Below the pieces are notes generated by a model. The model saw only the letters and a list, made by a program, of their open reading frames with translations. It ran no database searches and was not told where the DNA came from. A DNA stretch of 64,000 nucleotides from the NCBI RefSeq assembly GCF_004208525.1, contig NZ_SGIT01000002.1, positions 744,001 to 808,000 of the forward strand, read 5' to 3'. Shown here one piece after another: positions 1 through 8,727 of the stretch (position 1 is the first letter of the stretch; each line of letters opens with the position of its first letter). Origin of the DNA: Sphingobacterium corticibacterium. GTDB taxonomy: Bacteria > Bacteroidota > Bacteroidia > Sphingobacteriales > Sphingobacteriaceae. A program made the position numbers and the translations under genes.

Positions 1-838
1 ACTTATCCAAATATCCGTCTAACGCTGATCTCGAGAAATGATCGATCACATTTCCTTCTCCTCCGGGACCAGCACGCTCCACCTGTTTACCATGCAGGCC
101 TTCAAACAATGCACAAATCATCCATTCCCCAGCGGGAACTACCCACGTGAGCTTGCCCTCTTTTACCTGATCTGTCAGATCTATCGTTTCCGTAAAACCA
201 TTTTGACCGGATTTATGTGCCGAAACCATCATAAGTGGTAATGACTCTTCAAAACGCACTTGGTCAAAAGCATATTCTTGTAAATCTCCATTGGTCGCCA
301 GCGGTGCTTTAACATCGTTGATATCCAGCTTCTTTCCATCTTGCATACGCAGGATAGGTTTCTGGACATAATGAATGGATTCTGAAAACGTCTGTCCGCT
401 TTTCACCTGAAAAACTTTAGAAGCCATATATTTACAGGCTGTTTCCTCATCTACCCAAGGTCCACCGAATGGCCATCCTGAGGCGTTAGCTAGATCTACA
501 CCTAATCCAAGTCGCTCGGATTCTTTCAACGTATACACCAACTTCTCCGTCCAATCAGGAGAAAGAAAATCAATAAACTGTCCTTCTTCTCCTTTTACGC
601 CATAAATCGGTGTTATTTCAACACCCCCCAATCCGGCTGCTTTGTATGATTCCAGTGATGCTGTTAGTCCTTGTTCCGTTACGGCGCTACCATGCCACCA
701 CCAACGCGTCCAAGGTCTCATTTCCGACGTAATTTCCGGCCATGCAATTTTCCCTGTTTCTTTTTGCTGCTCGTTATTTTGTTCGCAACTCAGGAACACC
801 GCTGTTAGACAAAGCGAAAAAAAAGTGACATATTTCAT
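1..838 (-). CDS. GH106 alpha-L-rhamnosidase, N-terminal part (cut by window start)
   Basis: The minus frame is open from an ATG at 838 to the window edge, about 279 codons, so the C-terminus lies outside. It begins with a hydrophobic stretch ending in a lipobox (FLSC at residues 15-18), so it is probably a lipoprotein. The next part (PEITSEMRPWTRWWWHGSAV, then GGVEITPIYGVKGEEG and GWPFGGPW) parallels the N-terminus of the complete GH106 protein encoded at 8728-11469. GH106 enzymes remove alpha-L-rhamnose from rhamnogalacturonan oligosaccharides. It is the third gene after the PL22-like and DUF4861 genes, but a 146-nt gap with its own candidate promoter (-7-like box 906-912, direct repeat 932-952) suggests independent transcription. 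Family call is firm; linkage specificity cannot be read. Confidence 0.85.
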   Translation of the reverse strand, partial: MKYVTFFSLCLTAVFLSCEQNNEQQKETGKIAWPEITSEMRPWTRWWWHGSAVTEQGLTASLESYKAAGLGGVEITPIYGVKGEEGQFIDFLSPDWTEKLVYTLKESERLGLGVDLANASGWPFGGPWVDEETACKYMASKVFQVKSGQTFSESIHYVQKPILRMQDGKKLDINDVKAPLATNGDLQEYAFDQVRFEESLPLMMVSAHKSGQNGFTETIDLTDQVKEGKLTWVVPAGEWMICALFEGLHGKQVERAGPGGEGNVIDHFSRSALDGYLDK

Positions 839-905
839 ATTATCGATGTTGCGTTATTCATCAGAACGGTTTATAATATTAAACTTATGACATCGTTGCC
901 AGCTG

Positions 906-952
906 CAATTTAAGGAAAGCATTTTATCGAGCTATCATGCCGTATCCTGTGC
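906..952 (-). promoter_or_regulatory. Candidate promoter and class 1 direct-repeat operator upstream of the partial GH106 gene
   Basis: Reading the plus strand, CAATTTA at 906-912 (reverse complement TAAATTG, resembling the Bacteroidota -7 box) is followed exactly 26 nt later by CTATCATG, spacer CC, then GTATCCTG at 932-949. The two half sites are 10 bp apart. The same arrangement precedes the PL22-like gene, susC and rhaT. It would give a leader of about 60 nt before the ATG at 838. Confidence 0.55.
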
Positions 953-984
953 AAGGGTAATAGAAATTAATCGAATATTCAATG

Positions 985-2292
985 CTATTTTTCTGAACCG
1001 ACCTGCAATTCATTAGCAGTAGAAATTTCTATCACGACCTTCGCGGTTAATTGTTTCGCCAGATCTACGATGTAATCTTCGAAATAATCGCGATTTCGGA
1101 AACCTTCGTCGCTCAGTTCCCAACCGGCAACGGCATAATAGCTGACAGGGGCATCATCGGAGATGTCTAGTTTGGCCATATAACTATCCACCAATGGGCC
1201 TATTTTCGGAGCTTCCGTATATCCCTTATAACGGTCATACGGCAGAATAAGTCCCAATCCCAGCCACCACTCCTGATCGTAGGACTGTCGATCGTGCGTA
1301 TATAACACCACCCATTGGTTATCGATGATGATTTCTTTGGGTGGCTGACTCGAAAAAATATTGACCAACCCCACGAGTAAGGTATCCCTCTCTTGCATTC
1401 CTTTGGCACGAACCGTATTTTGATAGCCATACATTCCTGCCCAAATAATAGGCTGCTCTGTTAAGCTATAATAACGGCCTCCTGCCTCCCAATTCCGGTA
1501 CTGAATATCCATGGCAGACCGCAAAGGCCCTTTCCCTACAACCCTAAAAATCGTCGTGTCCACATTATTGACAGCATCCAATGCGGTTACCCCTATACGG
1601 TACATGGTATCTCCATTGGCCAACGCGATCCCACCAATTCCCACAGAGTTCCCTACAGGCATGATATCCCTTCCCCAATCCAACATCACATGGTAGTTGT
1701 CTTCCACAGCACCCTGCGCATTGATCCCAACATCGGAAGGGCTCATATAAGAAACCTTTTTCCCAAAAACGTCCTTCGAATTACGACCGTCCAAATAATG
1801 TCGAAACCCCACTTTGTCGTTTTCCCAAGAAGGTCCGTCCGTCTGGTAAGGTTGATAACCTATGCTGAGTGGCAATTGGTCAGCGTAAAGTGTGTCTCCT
1901 AATCTCGGCTGTACCGGATCGGCCAATCCGTCTCGCTTACCAAACCGAACTGCCGTTTTCTGTTCATACGCTATGCTGTCATCGGTATGTTGTGCTGTCA
2001 AGACCACTTCGCCCAACGCGGGGATATCGATTAGGAAAAATAATTCATCCCACTCACCGTCTCCGGTGGTATCATCTACTTGGGAGGGAATGGTATCGCC
2101 CTTTGCATCAAGCAGGAGTGGGTAAAATTTCTTGTCGTTCGTCAAGTCCAATCGTTGGACGACAATAGCTTTCTGCCACAAATCGACAGAATCGGTATTC
2201 TTCAGCGTAATTATCTTTATTTCTTCGCGTTGGCTACATGATGATAATGCCAAAAGGGCTGTACAGCCTAAAAAAAATAAATATTTCATCAT
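985..2292 (-). CDS. DUF4861 family lipoprotein
   Basis: 435 residues. The N-terminus MMKYLFFLGCTALLALSSCS is a lipoprotein signal with the lipid-accepting Cys near residue 19. The body has the hallmarks I associate with DUF4861: an early strand with a DxTGDGEWDELFFLIDI segment, the motif AVRFGKRDG, and a C-terminal YAVAGWELSDEGFRNRDYF segment. Members are common in Bacteroidota polysaccharide loci for uronate-containing glycans; I know of no settled activity and do not assign one. It starts 8 nt after the PL22-like gene stops, so the two are co-transcribed, which ties it to processing of galacturonate-rhamnose oligosaccharides. Family call by recall of motifs, not by search. Confidence 0.75.
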   Translation of the reverse strand: MMKYLFFLGCTALLALSSCSQREEIKIITLKNTDSVDLWQKAIVVQRLDLTNDKKFYPLLLDAKGDTIPSQVDDTTGDGEWDELFFLIDIPALGEVVLTAQHTDDSIAYEQKTAVRFGKRDGLADPVQPRLGDTLYADQLPLSIGYQPYQTDGPSWENDKVGFRHYLDGRNSKDVFGKKVSYMSPSDVGINAQGAVEDNYHVMLDWGRDIMPVGNSVGIGGIALANGDTMYRIGVTALDAVNNVDTTIFRVVGKGPLRSAMDIQYRNWEAGGRYYSLTEQPIIWAGMYGYQNTVRAKGMQERDTLLVGLVNIFSSQPPKEIIIDNQWVVLYTHDRQSYDQEWWLGLGLILPYDRYKGYTEAPKIGPLVDSYMAKLDISDDAPVSYYAVAGWELSDEGFRNRDYFEDYIVDLAKQLTAKVVIEISTANELQVGSEK

Positions 2293-2300
2293 CCTATCGA

Positions 2301-3674
2301 TTAATCAAGTCTTTTACTATATGTTCGTTCCATCCAACTTTTGGGTACGGGAATAATACAGATGTTCATCGTACGGTCATCTTCCGAGATCATAGCGGAT
2401 TGGATCTGGATACGTGCGCCATCCGGACTGAATGTGGGGTGTGGGTGGTCGGCTGCAGTAGTTTTATGTCCCGAAGACAACAATATCATCTCTTGGGTAT
2501 GACGGTCAATCAGATAGATGTCTCGTGCGAAGTCATCTCCAGCCAACCAGCGGCCATCACCTGAACCAGCTACATGCCAAAAACCACTGCCGCGATGGGT
2601 CTGTCCTTCAATACGCATTTCCCGTGTCCGCAGGCTTACGACGGCAAAGCCTGTAGGCTTCTCTCGTGTACCAGAAGGCCCCCAAGCCGTTTCCTGTCCG
2701 GGGTTAGCACCACCGACCGCTGTACCCCGAGAAGTTTGGGTATCCACGACTCCGGGAATAGGACGATGCCCCATAATCGCAAAACCCACCTCATCCGGTG
2801 TCAGAAATGCTTCATGGGTAACCCATTCGTATTCGGACTCGGGATAGAGCGGCCGCAGTCCAGTACCATCCTCCATGACTGTCCAGGTACGCTGGGGCGA
2901 CTTGCCTCCGGTTTCCCAGCAAAAAACAATTTCACCCTTTTTCCAAGGATTTGTCTGTATATGTCCAACCTGAAAGGGAACAGAGATCACATGAGCAACT
3001 TCACCGGTCTTGATATTCATCTTTGCGATACCTGATGGACCCGCTCCCATGTTGCGGGGACCAAAGGCTTCTTCAATTTTTGTATTCTCAGGCAGGTGTC
3101 TGGCTGCTTCGTCCTTACCAACACGGAAAAATACCCATTCTTCGCTATCGCCGTCCAATGCCATATCGCCACCGGCACCAATTTCAGGAGGTGTGATTCC
3201 ACATATTCGTTGGTAGACTGATGTCGACTGCAAATTTCCACTCTTGCTGTCTGCAAACAGTCTTTCCAGATCCACTTCGACAATCTCCATCGAACCATCT
3301 GTACCGTTTTCTATTGGTTTACGCATGAAATAGAGGTGCATAGAGTTTCTCGCGATATTCAACATACCGGTATACCCACCTTCAGTGACCTGTACCATTT
3401 CTCCACTCTCTTCATGAACAGCGATCGCTTCACCAGGTACACGGTCTGAACGAAAAACCAACCATTTTCCATCTGACGTCCATTGATTGTGGGTCTGGTA
3501 TATTTTTGAATCCCCGGCCGATGTGCTGGTTAAAAATACCAGGTCAATCCCCGTTACCGGATCCTTAACAATCTTCCTTTCGGAAGGAAAACGTTTACCA
3601 ATCTGTGCTGTGACAGACCAAGAGCATAACATGATCATACCAAACACTATCAATCTCCAATAAATCGTATACAT
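2301..3674 (-). CDS. PL22-like oligogalacturonate lyase (beta-propeller)
   Basis: 457 residues with a cleaved signal peptide ending near VTAQ (residues 21-24). The repeated WTSDGKWLVF, GSGDGRWLAGD and PTFSPDGARI segments are TolB-like propeller blades. The order (ERKIVKDPVTGIDLVFLT, then KIYQTHNQW, and near the C-terminus ADHPHPTFSPDG with clustered histidines) matches family PL22, which splits unsaturated oligogalacturonides by beta-elimination using a metal held by His and Gln residues. I infer a periplasmic enzyme acting on short galacturonate-containing products. It is first in a two-gene unit with the DUF4861 gene and has its own candidate promoter (3760-3806). A non-catalytic WD40-like propeller cannot be excluded. 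Confidence 0.7.
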   Translation of the reverse strand: MYTIYWRLIVFGMIMLCSWSVTAQIGKRFPSERKIVKDPVTGIDLVFLTSTSAGDSKIYQTHNQWTSDGKWLVFRSDRVPGEAIAVHEESGEMVQVTEGGYTGMLNIARNSMHLYFMRKPIENGTDGSMEIVEVDLERLFADSKSGNLQSTSVYQRICGITPPEIGAGGDMALDGDSEEWVFFRVGKDEAARHLPENTKIEEAFGPRNMGAGPSGIAKMNIKTGEVAHVISVPFQVGHIQTNPWKKGEIVFCWETGGKSPQRTWTVMEDGTGLRPLYPESEYEWVTHEAFLTPDEVGFAIMGHRPIPGVVDTQTSRGTAVGGANPGQETAWGPSGTREKPTGFAVVSLRTREMRIEGQTHRGSGFWHVAGSGDGRWLAGDDFARDIYLIDRHTQEMILLSSGHKTTAADHPHPTFSPDGARIQIQSAMISEDDRTMNICIIPVPKSWMERTYSKRLD

Positions 3675-3759
3675 AGGCTTATTTCATTAATATAGGATTA
3701 ACCTCACTTCTAGTAATAAGAAGGTCTATCATGTTTATTGATAACATAGTTACCAATTG

Positions 3760-3806
3760 CAATTTAGGGAAAGCACTCCATAGAACTATCATGCCGTATC
3801 CTGTGC
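3760..3806 (-). promoter_or_regulatory. Candidate promoter and class 1 operator upstream of the PL22-like gene
   Basis: On the plus strand CAATTTA (3760-3766) is followed exactly 26 nt later by CTATCATG, CC, GTATCCTG (3786-3803). The core from the second half of the spacer to 3807 is nearly identical to the site at 906-952. The predicted leader to the ATG at 3674 is about 80 nt. Confidence 0.55.
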
Positions 3807-3825
3807 AAGTCGATAGAAAAGTAAA

Positions 3826-3855
3826 AGAGCTGCTCAAATTAAATCAAGCAGCTCT
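3826..3855 (-). terminator. Terminator after susD
   Basis: A perfect 9-bp stem (AGAGCTGCT at 3826-3834 with AGCAGCTCT at 3847-3855) and a 12-nt loop. On the minus strand it is followed by TTTTAC. It lies 23 nt beyond the susD stop and separates the susCD unit from the promoter of the PL22-like gene. Confidence 0.75.
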
Positions 3856-3878
3856 CTAACATATACATATAATAAAAA

Positions 3879-5387
3879 CTAATACCCGTTATTTTGATCG
3901 TACAGTCCAGGAGCATTACTCATTTCTGACTGCGGAATAGGATATAGGATATAATCCGTTTTGAAATCTTCCATTTGCCCTCCAGTGTCCTCCTCCTCGA
4001 TCCAGGATGTCATCGTAGTCTCTACCGTTCCTGACCGGATAAGGTCAAACCAGCGCAATCCCTCGCCCACAAATTCACGGCGGCGTTCCTCTAAAAGTTG
4101 TGCTTTCGTTACGCCTGTTAGCGGCGTCGTTAAGCCCGCGCGCTCACGGACTGCGTTCACGACTGCATCCACATCCGTTATCGTAGAGCCCGGTGCCCCA
4201 TTCAATACACATTCTGCTTTTAACAGCAACAAATCGGTATAACGAAACACGATAAAGTTGATGGGCCAGTCAAACCGGCTCGTGGTGGGCACCTTGGTGA
4301 TATCAACATATTTTCTGATAAAGGAACGGTTTTCGACGACAGCTCCATACGTATACCCCTCCTGTATGCTAAAGCTTCTACGGACATCATTTTCATCGTA
4401 TTTATTTAATAAATCCAAGGAAACCGGCCGTATCATAAGGCCTCCCTGTACCCCAAACCCTAAAGATTGGAACCACGTATCGGGTACCAATACCCAAGGG
4501 AAGGTTGCACCAACGACAGGCGTGGACCCGCTGGAGTATTCGATATTAAACACGACCTCTTTATTACGTTCATTGCTGTAATTGAATATCTCTTCATAGG
4601 TCGGCAAAAACTGAAACTCGTTACTGGTGATAATATCGTCAAATTCATGCACAGCCTCGCTCCATTCATTAGTATTCAGCCCGGCTCCATCGAGACCATA
4701 ATCAGGACCCGAACGTGTCATGTATACTAGCCCCAGCAGCATCTTCGCACTATATTTATTTGCTCTTCCCTTATCTACAGCAGGATAGTCACTCGGTGCC
4801 GGTAAATAATCTATCGCCGTATTCAGATCTTCCATGATCAAGTTATACACATCACTCACGGAACTACGCGGAATAGTCTTCGCTTCAGTCGCCGAGACCA
4901 CCCGGTCAATCAATGGTACTCTCCCAAAATAACGAAGCAGATCAAAATAATAAAATGCCCGGAGGAAACGTACTTCTCCTTCCATACGTCGACGGACAGC
5001 CTCATCTAAAATGACGGACTCACCTTTTTCAGTTAATTGTGCTAAATAATTATTGGCTCTGAAAATACCGGTAAAATTGGACTCCCAAGCCTCCTCCACA
5101 TAAGGATTGCTCGAAATGGTACGATGAAAGCTGTTTATTCCCTCCCAATCGCGCACCCCTCCATCGGAAATAGCATGTAAATTGTCCGATCTCGTCTCGG
5201 ATAGATTCATTAAACGGTCTGGATAGCTTCTTGCCGAACTATAAACCGCATTTAGCCCCTGGTTAAAATCATCCACCGTTTGAAAATAAGTTTCGGACGA
5301 AGCGTCTGAGATTGGTTGCTGTGCTAAATCCATATCACAGGAGGATAACAAGCTTAAGCTGATTGCTAAATATAATATCTTCTTCAT
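3879..5387 (-). CDS. susD: SusD-family outer-membrane glycan-binding lipoprotein (RG-I locus)
   Basis: 502 residues. Lipoprotein signal with LSSC near residues 14-17. Typical SusD/RagB features are present: an N-terminal segment with NQGLNAVYSSAR, the helical TPR-like core with EVRFLRAFYYFDLLRYFGRVPLI, and a C-terminal ERRREFVGEGLRWFDLIRSG followed by YPIPQSE. SusD proteins cap the SusC transporter outside the cell and hold the oligosaccharide. The start lies 4 nt after the susC stop, so the pair is translated from one message. The surrounding enzymes suggest rhamnogalacturonan oligosaccharides as ligand; the sequence alone does not prove this. Confidence 0.95.
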   Translation of the reverse strand: MKKILYLAISLSLLSSCDMDLAQQPISDASSETYFQTVDDFNQGLNAVYSSARSYPDRLMNLSETRSDNLHAISDGGVRDWEGINSFHRTISSNPYVEEAWESNFTGIFRANNYLAQLTEKGESVILDEAVRRRMEGEVRFLRAFYYFDLLRYFGRVPLIDRVVSATEAKTIPRSSVSDVYNLIMEDLNTAIDYLPAPSDYPAVDKGRANKYSAKMLLGLVYMTRSGPDYGLDGAGLNTNEWSEAVHEFDDIITSNEFQFLPTYEEIFNYSNERNKEVVFNIEYSSGSTPVVGATFPWVLVPDTWFQSLGFGVQGGLMIRPVSLDLLNKYDENDVRRSFSIQEGYTYGAVVENRSFIRKYVDITKVPTTSRFDWPINFIVFRYTDLLLLKAECVLNGAPGSTITDVDAVVNAVRERAGLTTPLTGVTKAQLLEERRREFVGEGLRWFDLIRSGTVETTMTSWIEEEDTGGQMEDFKTDYILYPIPQSEMSNAPGLYDQNNGY

Positions 5388-5391
5388 CGTT

Positions 5392-8300
5392 TTAAAAAGT
5401 CAAGTTAACACCAAATGTAATTGTCTTCGGCAGTGCGAGTCCACCGTAGTCGCCAGCTTCGGGGTACTGATTACTGCCACTCAAATTTGTATTGGCTGAT
5501 TCGGGGTTAAGCCCACCATCGTATTTATCATTACCCCAGAAGTTTTCCAAGGTTAAGTATACCCGTCCGGAATTTAACCAGGATTGCCCTGCTAAGCGCA
5601 AATCTTTGAAATTGTATCCGAACGTCACGTTGCGTAGCCGCCAATAATCTGAAGAATACAACCAATCCGTATTTTTGATACGTCCGAAAGTAGAGTAAGC
5701 TTTTCCGATCCGTCCTTCGCCCGGATCTTCGGCAGAATACCACCTATCCCGGTAGAAACCAAGCGCGTTGTCGGTGGCACCTTGGCCTGTACGCCCTAAA
5801 GCCCGCCCCAATAGCGAGTAGAGATGTCCGCCGTTCTGCCCTTGGAACATGAAGCTCAAGTCAAAATTCTTGTACCGGAAGTCGTTCGTGATTCCCCAAA
5901 CATAATCCGGGTTAGGATGTCCTACGAGTACACGGTCGTCTGCATCGATCACCTTATCACCATTAGCGTCCACATAACGCGGGTCACCGGCAACCTGCGT
6001 GCCATACAAGGCCGCCCCATTATCGATGTCTTGCTGCGTAAGAATACCGTCTTGTTGCACCACATAAATACTATACATCGGTTGCCCGACGCGCAAAATA
6101 CTGTGTTCAATGTCAAAAGAAGAAGGGATCAGGATTTCCTGTTGATCGCCTATTAACTGCGTCACTTTATTGGTATTATGGCTCAGATTAAATGAGGTCG
6201 ACCAGGTAAAATTATCCCGTTGTATATTACGCGAAGTGATCTCCAAATCCCATCCACGACTCCTTACTTCGCCCGCATTATCCAATAATGACCCAAAACC
6301 CGTCGACCACATCGTCGGTACATTCAGCAACAAGTTACTACTCGTCCGTTGGTATACGTCGAATGCCCCGGACAGGCGGGATTGGAATAAGGAAAAGTCT
6401 ATCCCCACATCAAAGGTTCTGGATTTCTCCCACGTGAGATCGGGATTGATGATATTGCCCGGAGCCCAGCCCGGTGCCGACGTACCATTCCAAGAATAAT
6501 TGGCTTCACCTAGAACGGCTATACTGCTATAATCGCCGATGTTATTGTTTCCAGATTCACCGTAACTACCTCTGATTTTCAAATCTTGGATAAACGTTGC
6601 CGATTGCATAAAACTTTCATCCGACAGACGCCAGCCCGCGGATACCGATGGGAACCAACCCCATTTGGTATTCATGCCAAAGCGCGATGATCCATCGCGA
6701 CGCATGCTTGCCGAAAACAAATACTTACCGTCGAACGCATATTGCACCCGCCCAAAATAAGATAATAACAAGTTTTTCGTCGCATCCGTCGACGCCGTGG
6801 TTCCCACTGCTGCGTTTAAGGTCATGATATTACTGTTCCTATAACCTCCCTGCGACGTAATGGTTGACCCATCGAACCTGTCGTAGTTATACGCATGTCC
6901 TAACAAGGCCGTTAAGTTATGCTTATCCCGTTCCAAATTATAGGTTAAGGTATTCTCGTTGACAAAAGTCTGTTTCCGGTATTTATTACTTGATCCGTAG
7001 GTAGCCTGATTTGGATTGTTTATCCGTTGCTGCAAGGTTCCCCCGATCGTATACGGTCTGAAACTAAACGCCGTACGGTCGGTATGGTCCACGTTTACCG
7101 TTGTCTTAAAAATCAAATTATCTAAAATATTATATTGACCATACAGCGTTGCCAGTATCCGAGCGGTCTTATTTTCACCCACATAGTTGGTCAGCTTCGC
7201 TATAGGATCATTAGTAGATGTGCTCCAAGGATATGTTTCATTTTCAAAAACATTGACGGTACCCACAGCGTTGTCCTGAACGGGCGACATCGAATAAATC
7301 TGATGTATGATATTATCTTTGCCTTCTACGCCAGGATCGTTTGCCTCCGAATACGTCGGCGCCAGATTCATCCCAAAGGTCAGCTTTTTCGTTGGTTTCA
7401 CATCGATATTGGCACGAAGCGCATAATTTTTATAATCTAATCCCTGCACAATCCCTTTCTGATCCATATAGTTACCCGACACATAATAATTCACGAACTC
7501 TGTACCACCCGATGCGCCCAATTGATAGTTTTGTACCATCCCTGTACGATAGGCCTCATCTTGCCAATCTATTAAATGTAGACCGGGGTAGCCATCTTGC
7601 TGCCAACGTTCATCATACATAAAAGTGGTATTATAAGTCCCGGGAGTCAATCCTAAAATCGCCCGTCGTTCGTCCATACTCTGGTTTGCTAACCGCCCAG
7701 CTCCCGAAGCTTCCCACTGGCTATTGATCATTTCTATAGAACGATCTATCCATTCCTCTCCATTTAACATATCCAGCTTCCTATAGGGTGATGACGCCCC
7801 TAAATAAGTGTTAAATGAAATAGTCGGCTTTCCAGATTTCCCCCGTTTTGTCGTAATGAGTACGACCCCGTTGGCTGCCCGTGAACCATAGATGGCAGCA
7901 GCCGAAGCATCTTTCAAGACCTCGATCGATTCGATATCGTTCGGATTAATATTATCTAAAGGATTACCGGATGCGTAGTTTCCCGATCCGTTAGGTGCCG
8001 CTGTCGCTAAAGGAAAACCATCGATAACATACAGTGGTTCACTCCCTGCCGTAATTGACCCGGATCCACGAACCTGCACACTAAGACCTTTACCTGGCAC
8101 TCCGGTTGTCTGTTTCACGCGGACACCGGACATTTGCCCTACTAATGCCTGATCTACGCGCACTAATGGACGTTCCTCCAAACCTTCTGCATTAAATTTA
8201 GAAACAGGTGCGATAACGTCCGAGCGACGTTGTGTACCATAACCGATAACCACCACTTCATCCAAAACCTCGTCCTTCGCTTTCATAACAACCGTCAATG

Positions 8301-8571
8301 GCTGCAATGTCTTCACGACAAGATCTTGGTTCTCATACTCCACGGAGGTAAAACGTAAAGTCTCACCGATCTTGACAGGCACACTGAATGCGCCATCTGC
8401 ACCAGAAGACGACGAACGGTTCTCATCTCCCAAAACCTGCACAGAAACCCCTTGTATGGGCTGCTGTGATGCGTTTACTATCTTTCCCGTTAGGGCTTCC
8501 TGTGCTACCAAAACATGACTGGTACCAAGAAAAAGCGCAAACAAACAATAAAAAAACACGGACTCTCTCAT
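5392..8571 (-). CDS. susC: SusC-family TonB-dependent outer-membrane transporter (RG-I locus)
   Basis: 1059 residues. Signal peptide ending near LVAQ, then a CarboxypepD_reg-like domain (about residues 25-100), a TonB-box-like stretch at EVVVIGYGTQRR (about 106-117), a plug domain containing GSRAANGVVLITTKRG, and a long beta-barrel ending in the aromatic TFGVNLTF. It imports oligosaccharides across the outer membrane with SusD, powered by TonB. It is first in the susCD unit, downstream of the operon terminator at 8669-8699, and has its own promoter and operator (8617-8663). The ATG at 8571 gives a correct signal peptide. Confidence 0.95.
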   Translation of the reverse strand: MRESVFFYCLFALFLGTSHVLVAQEALTGKIVNASQQPIQGVSVQVLGDENRSSSSGADGAFSVPVKIGETLRFTSVEYENQDLVVKTLQPLTVVMKAKDEVLDEVVVIGYGTQRRSDVIAPVSKFNAEGLEERPLVRVDQALVGQMSGVRVKQTTGVPGKGLSVQVRGSGSITAGSEPLYVIDGFPLATAAPNGSGNYASGNPLDNINPNDIESIEVLKDASAAAIYGSRAANGVVLITTKRGKSGKPTISFNTYLGASSPYRKLDMLNGEEWIDRSIEMINSQWEASGAGRLANQSMDERRAILGLTPGTYNTTFMYDERWQQDGYPGLHLIDWQDEAYRTGMVQNYQLGASGGTEFVNYYVSGNYMDQKGIVQGLDYKNYALRANIDVKPTKKLTFGMNLAPTYSEANDPGVEGKDNIIHQIYSMSPVQDNAVGTVNVFENETYPWSTSTNDPIAKLTNYVGENKTARILATLYGQYNILDNLIFKTTVNVDHTDRTAFSFRPYTIGGTLQQRINNPNQATYGSSNKYRKQTFVNENTLTYNLERDKHNLTALLGHAYNYDRFDGSTITSQGGYRNSNIMTLNAAVGTTASTDATKNLLLSYFGRVQYAFDGKYLFSASMRRDGSSRFGMNTKWGWFPSVSAGWRLSDESFMQSATFIQDLKIRGSYGESGNNNIGDYSSIAVLGEANYSWNGTSAPGWAPGNIINPDLTWEKSRTFDVGIDFSLFQSRLSGAFDVYQRTSSNLLLNVPTMWSTGFGSLLDNAGEVRSRGWDLEITSRNIQRDNFTWSTSFNLSHNTNKVTQLIGDQQEILIPSSFDIEHSILRVGQPMYSIYVVQQDGILTQQDIDNGAALYGTQVAGDPRYVDANGDKVIDADDRVLVGHPNPDYVWGITNDFRYKNFDLSFMFQGQNGGHLYSLLGRALGRTGQGATDNALGFYRDRWYSAEDPGEGRIGKAYSTFGRIKNTDWLYSSDYWRLRNVTFGYNFKDLRLAGQSWLNSGRVYLTLENFWGNDKYDGGLNPESANTNLSGSNQYPEAGDYGGLALPKTITFGVNLTF

Positions 8572-8616
8572 AGATTTATCAACTTGTTATACCATAGATT
8601 TATACTAGCTCAAAAG

Positions 8617-8663
8617 CAAGGTAGAAAGTTTATGTAACAAAACTGTTATGCACTTTCATGGTC
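8617..8663 (-). promoter_or_regulatory. Candidate promoter and class 1 operator upstream of susC
   Basis: Plus-strand CAAGGTA (8617-8623) stands exactly 26 nt before CTGTTATG, CA, CTTTCATG (8643-8660). The same words and spacing occur upstream of rhaT (58707-58753). The two half sites are 10 bp apart, as expected for an AraC-type DNA-binding dimer just upstream of a promoter. Confidence 0.6.
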
Positions 8664-8668
8664 GGCAT

Positions 8669-8699
8669 AAAAAAGGCCATTTCCTTTTCGAAAACGGCC
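8669..8699 (-). terminator. Terminator of the RG-I degradation operon
   Basis: Arms GGCC (8675-8678) and GGCC (8696-8699) are extended by TTT/AAA after one mismatch, with a 9-nt loop. On the minus strand the hairpin is followed by TTTTTT (8674-8669). It lies about 30-60 nt past the GH106 stop and separates it from the susC promoter. Confidence 0.75.
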
Positions 8700-8727
8700 C
8701 CTTCTGTTTAAAACAGATCGGAAAGTA

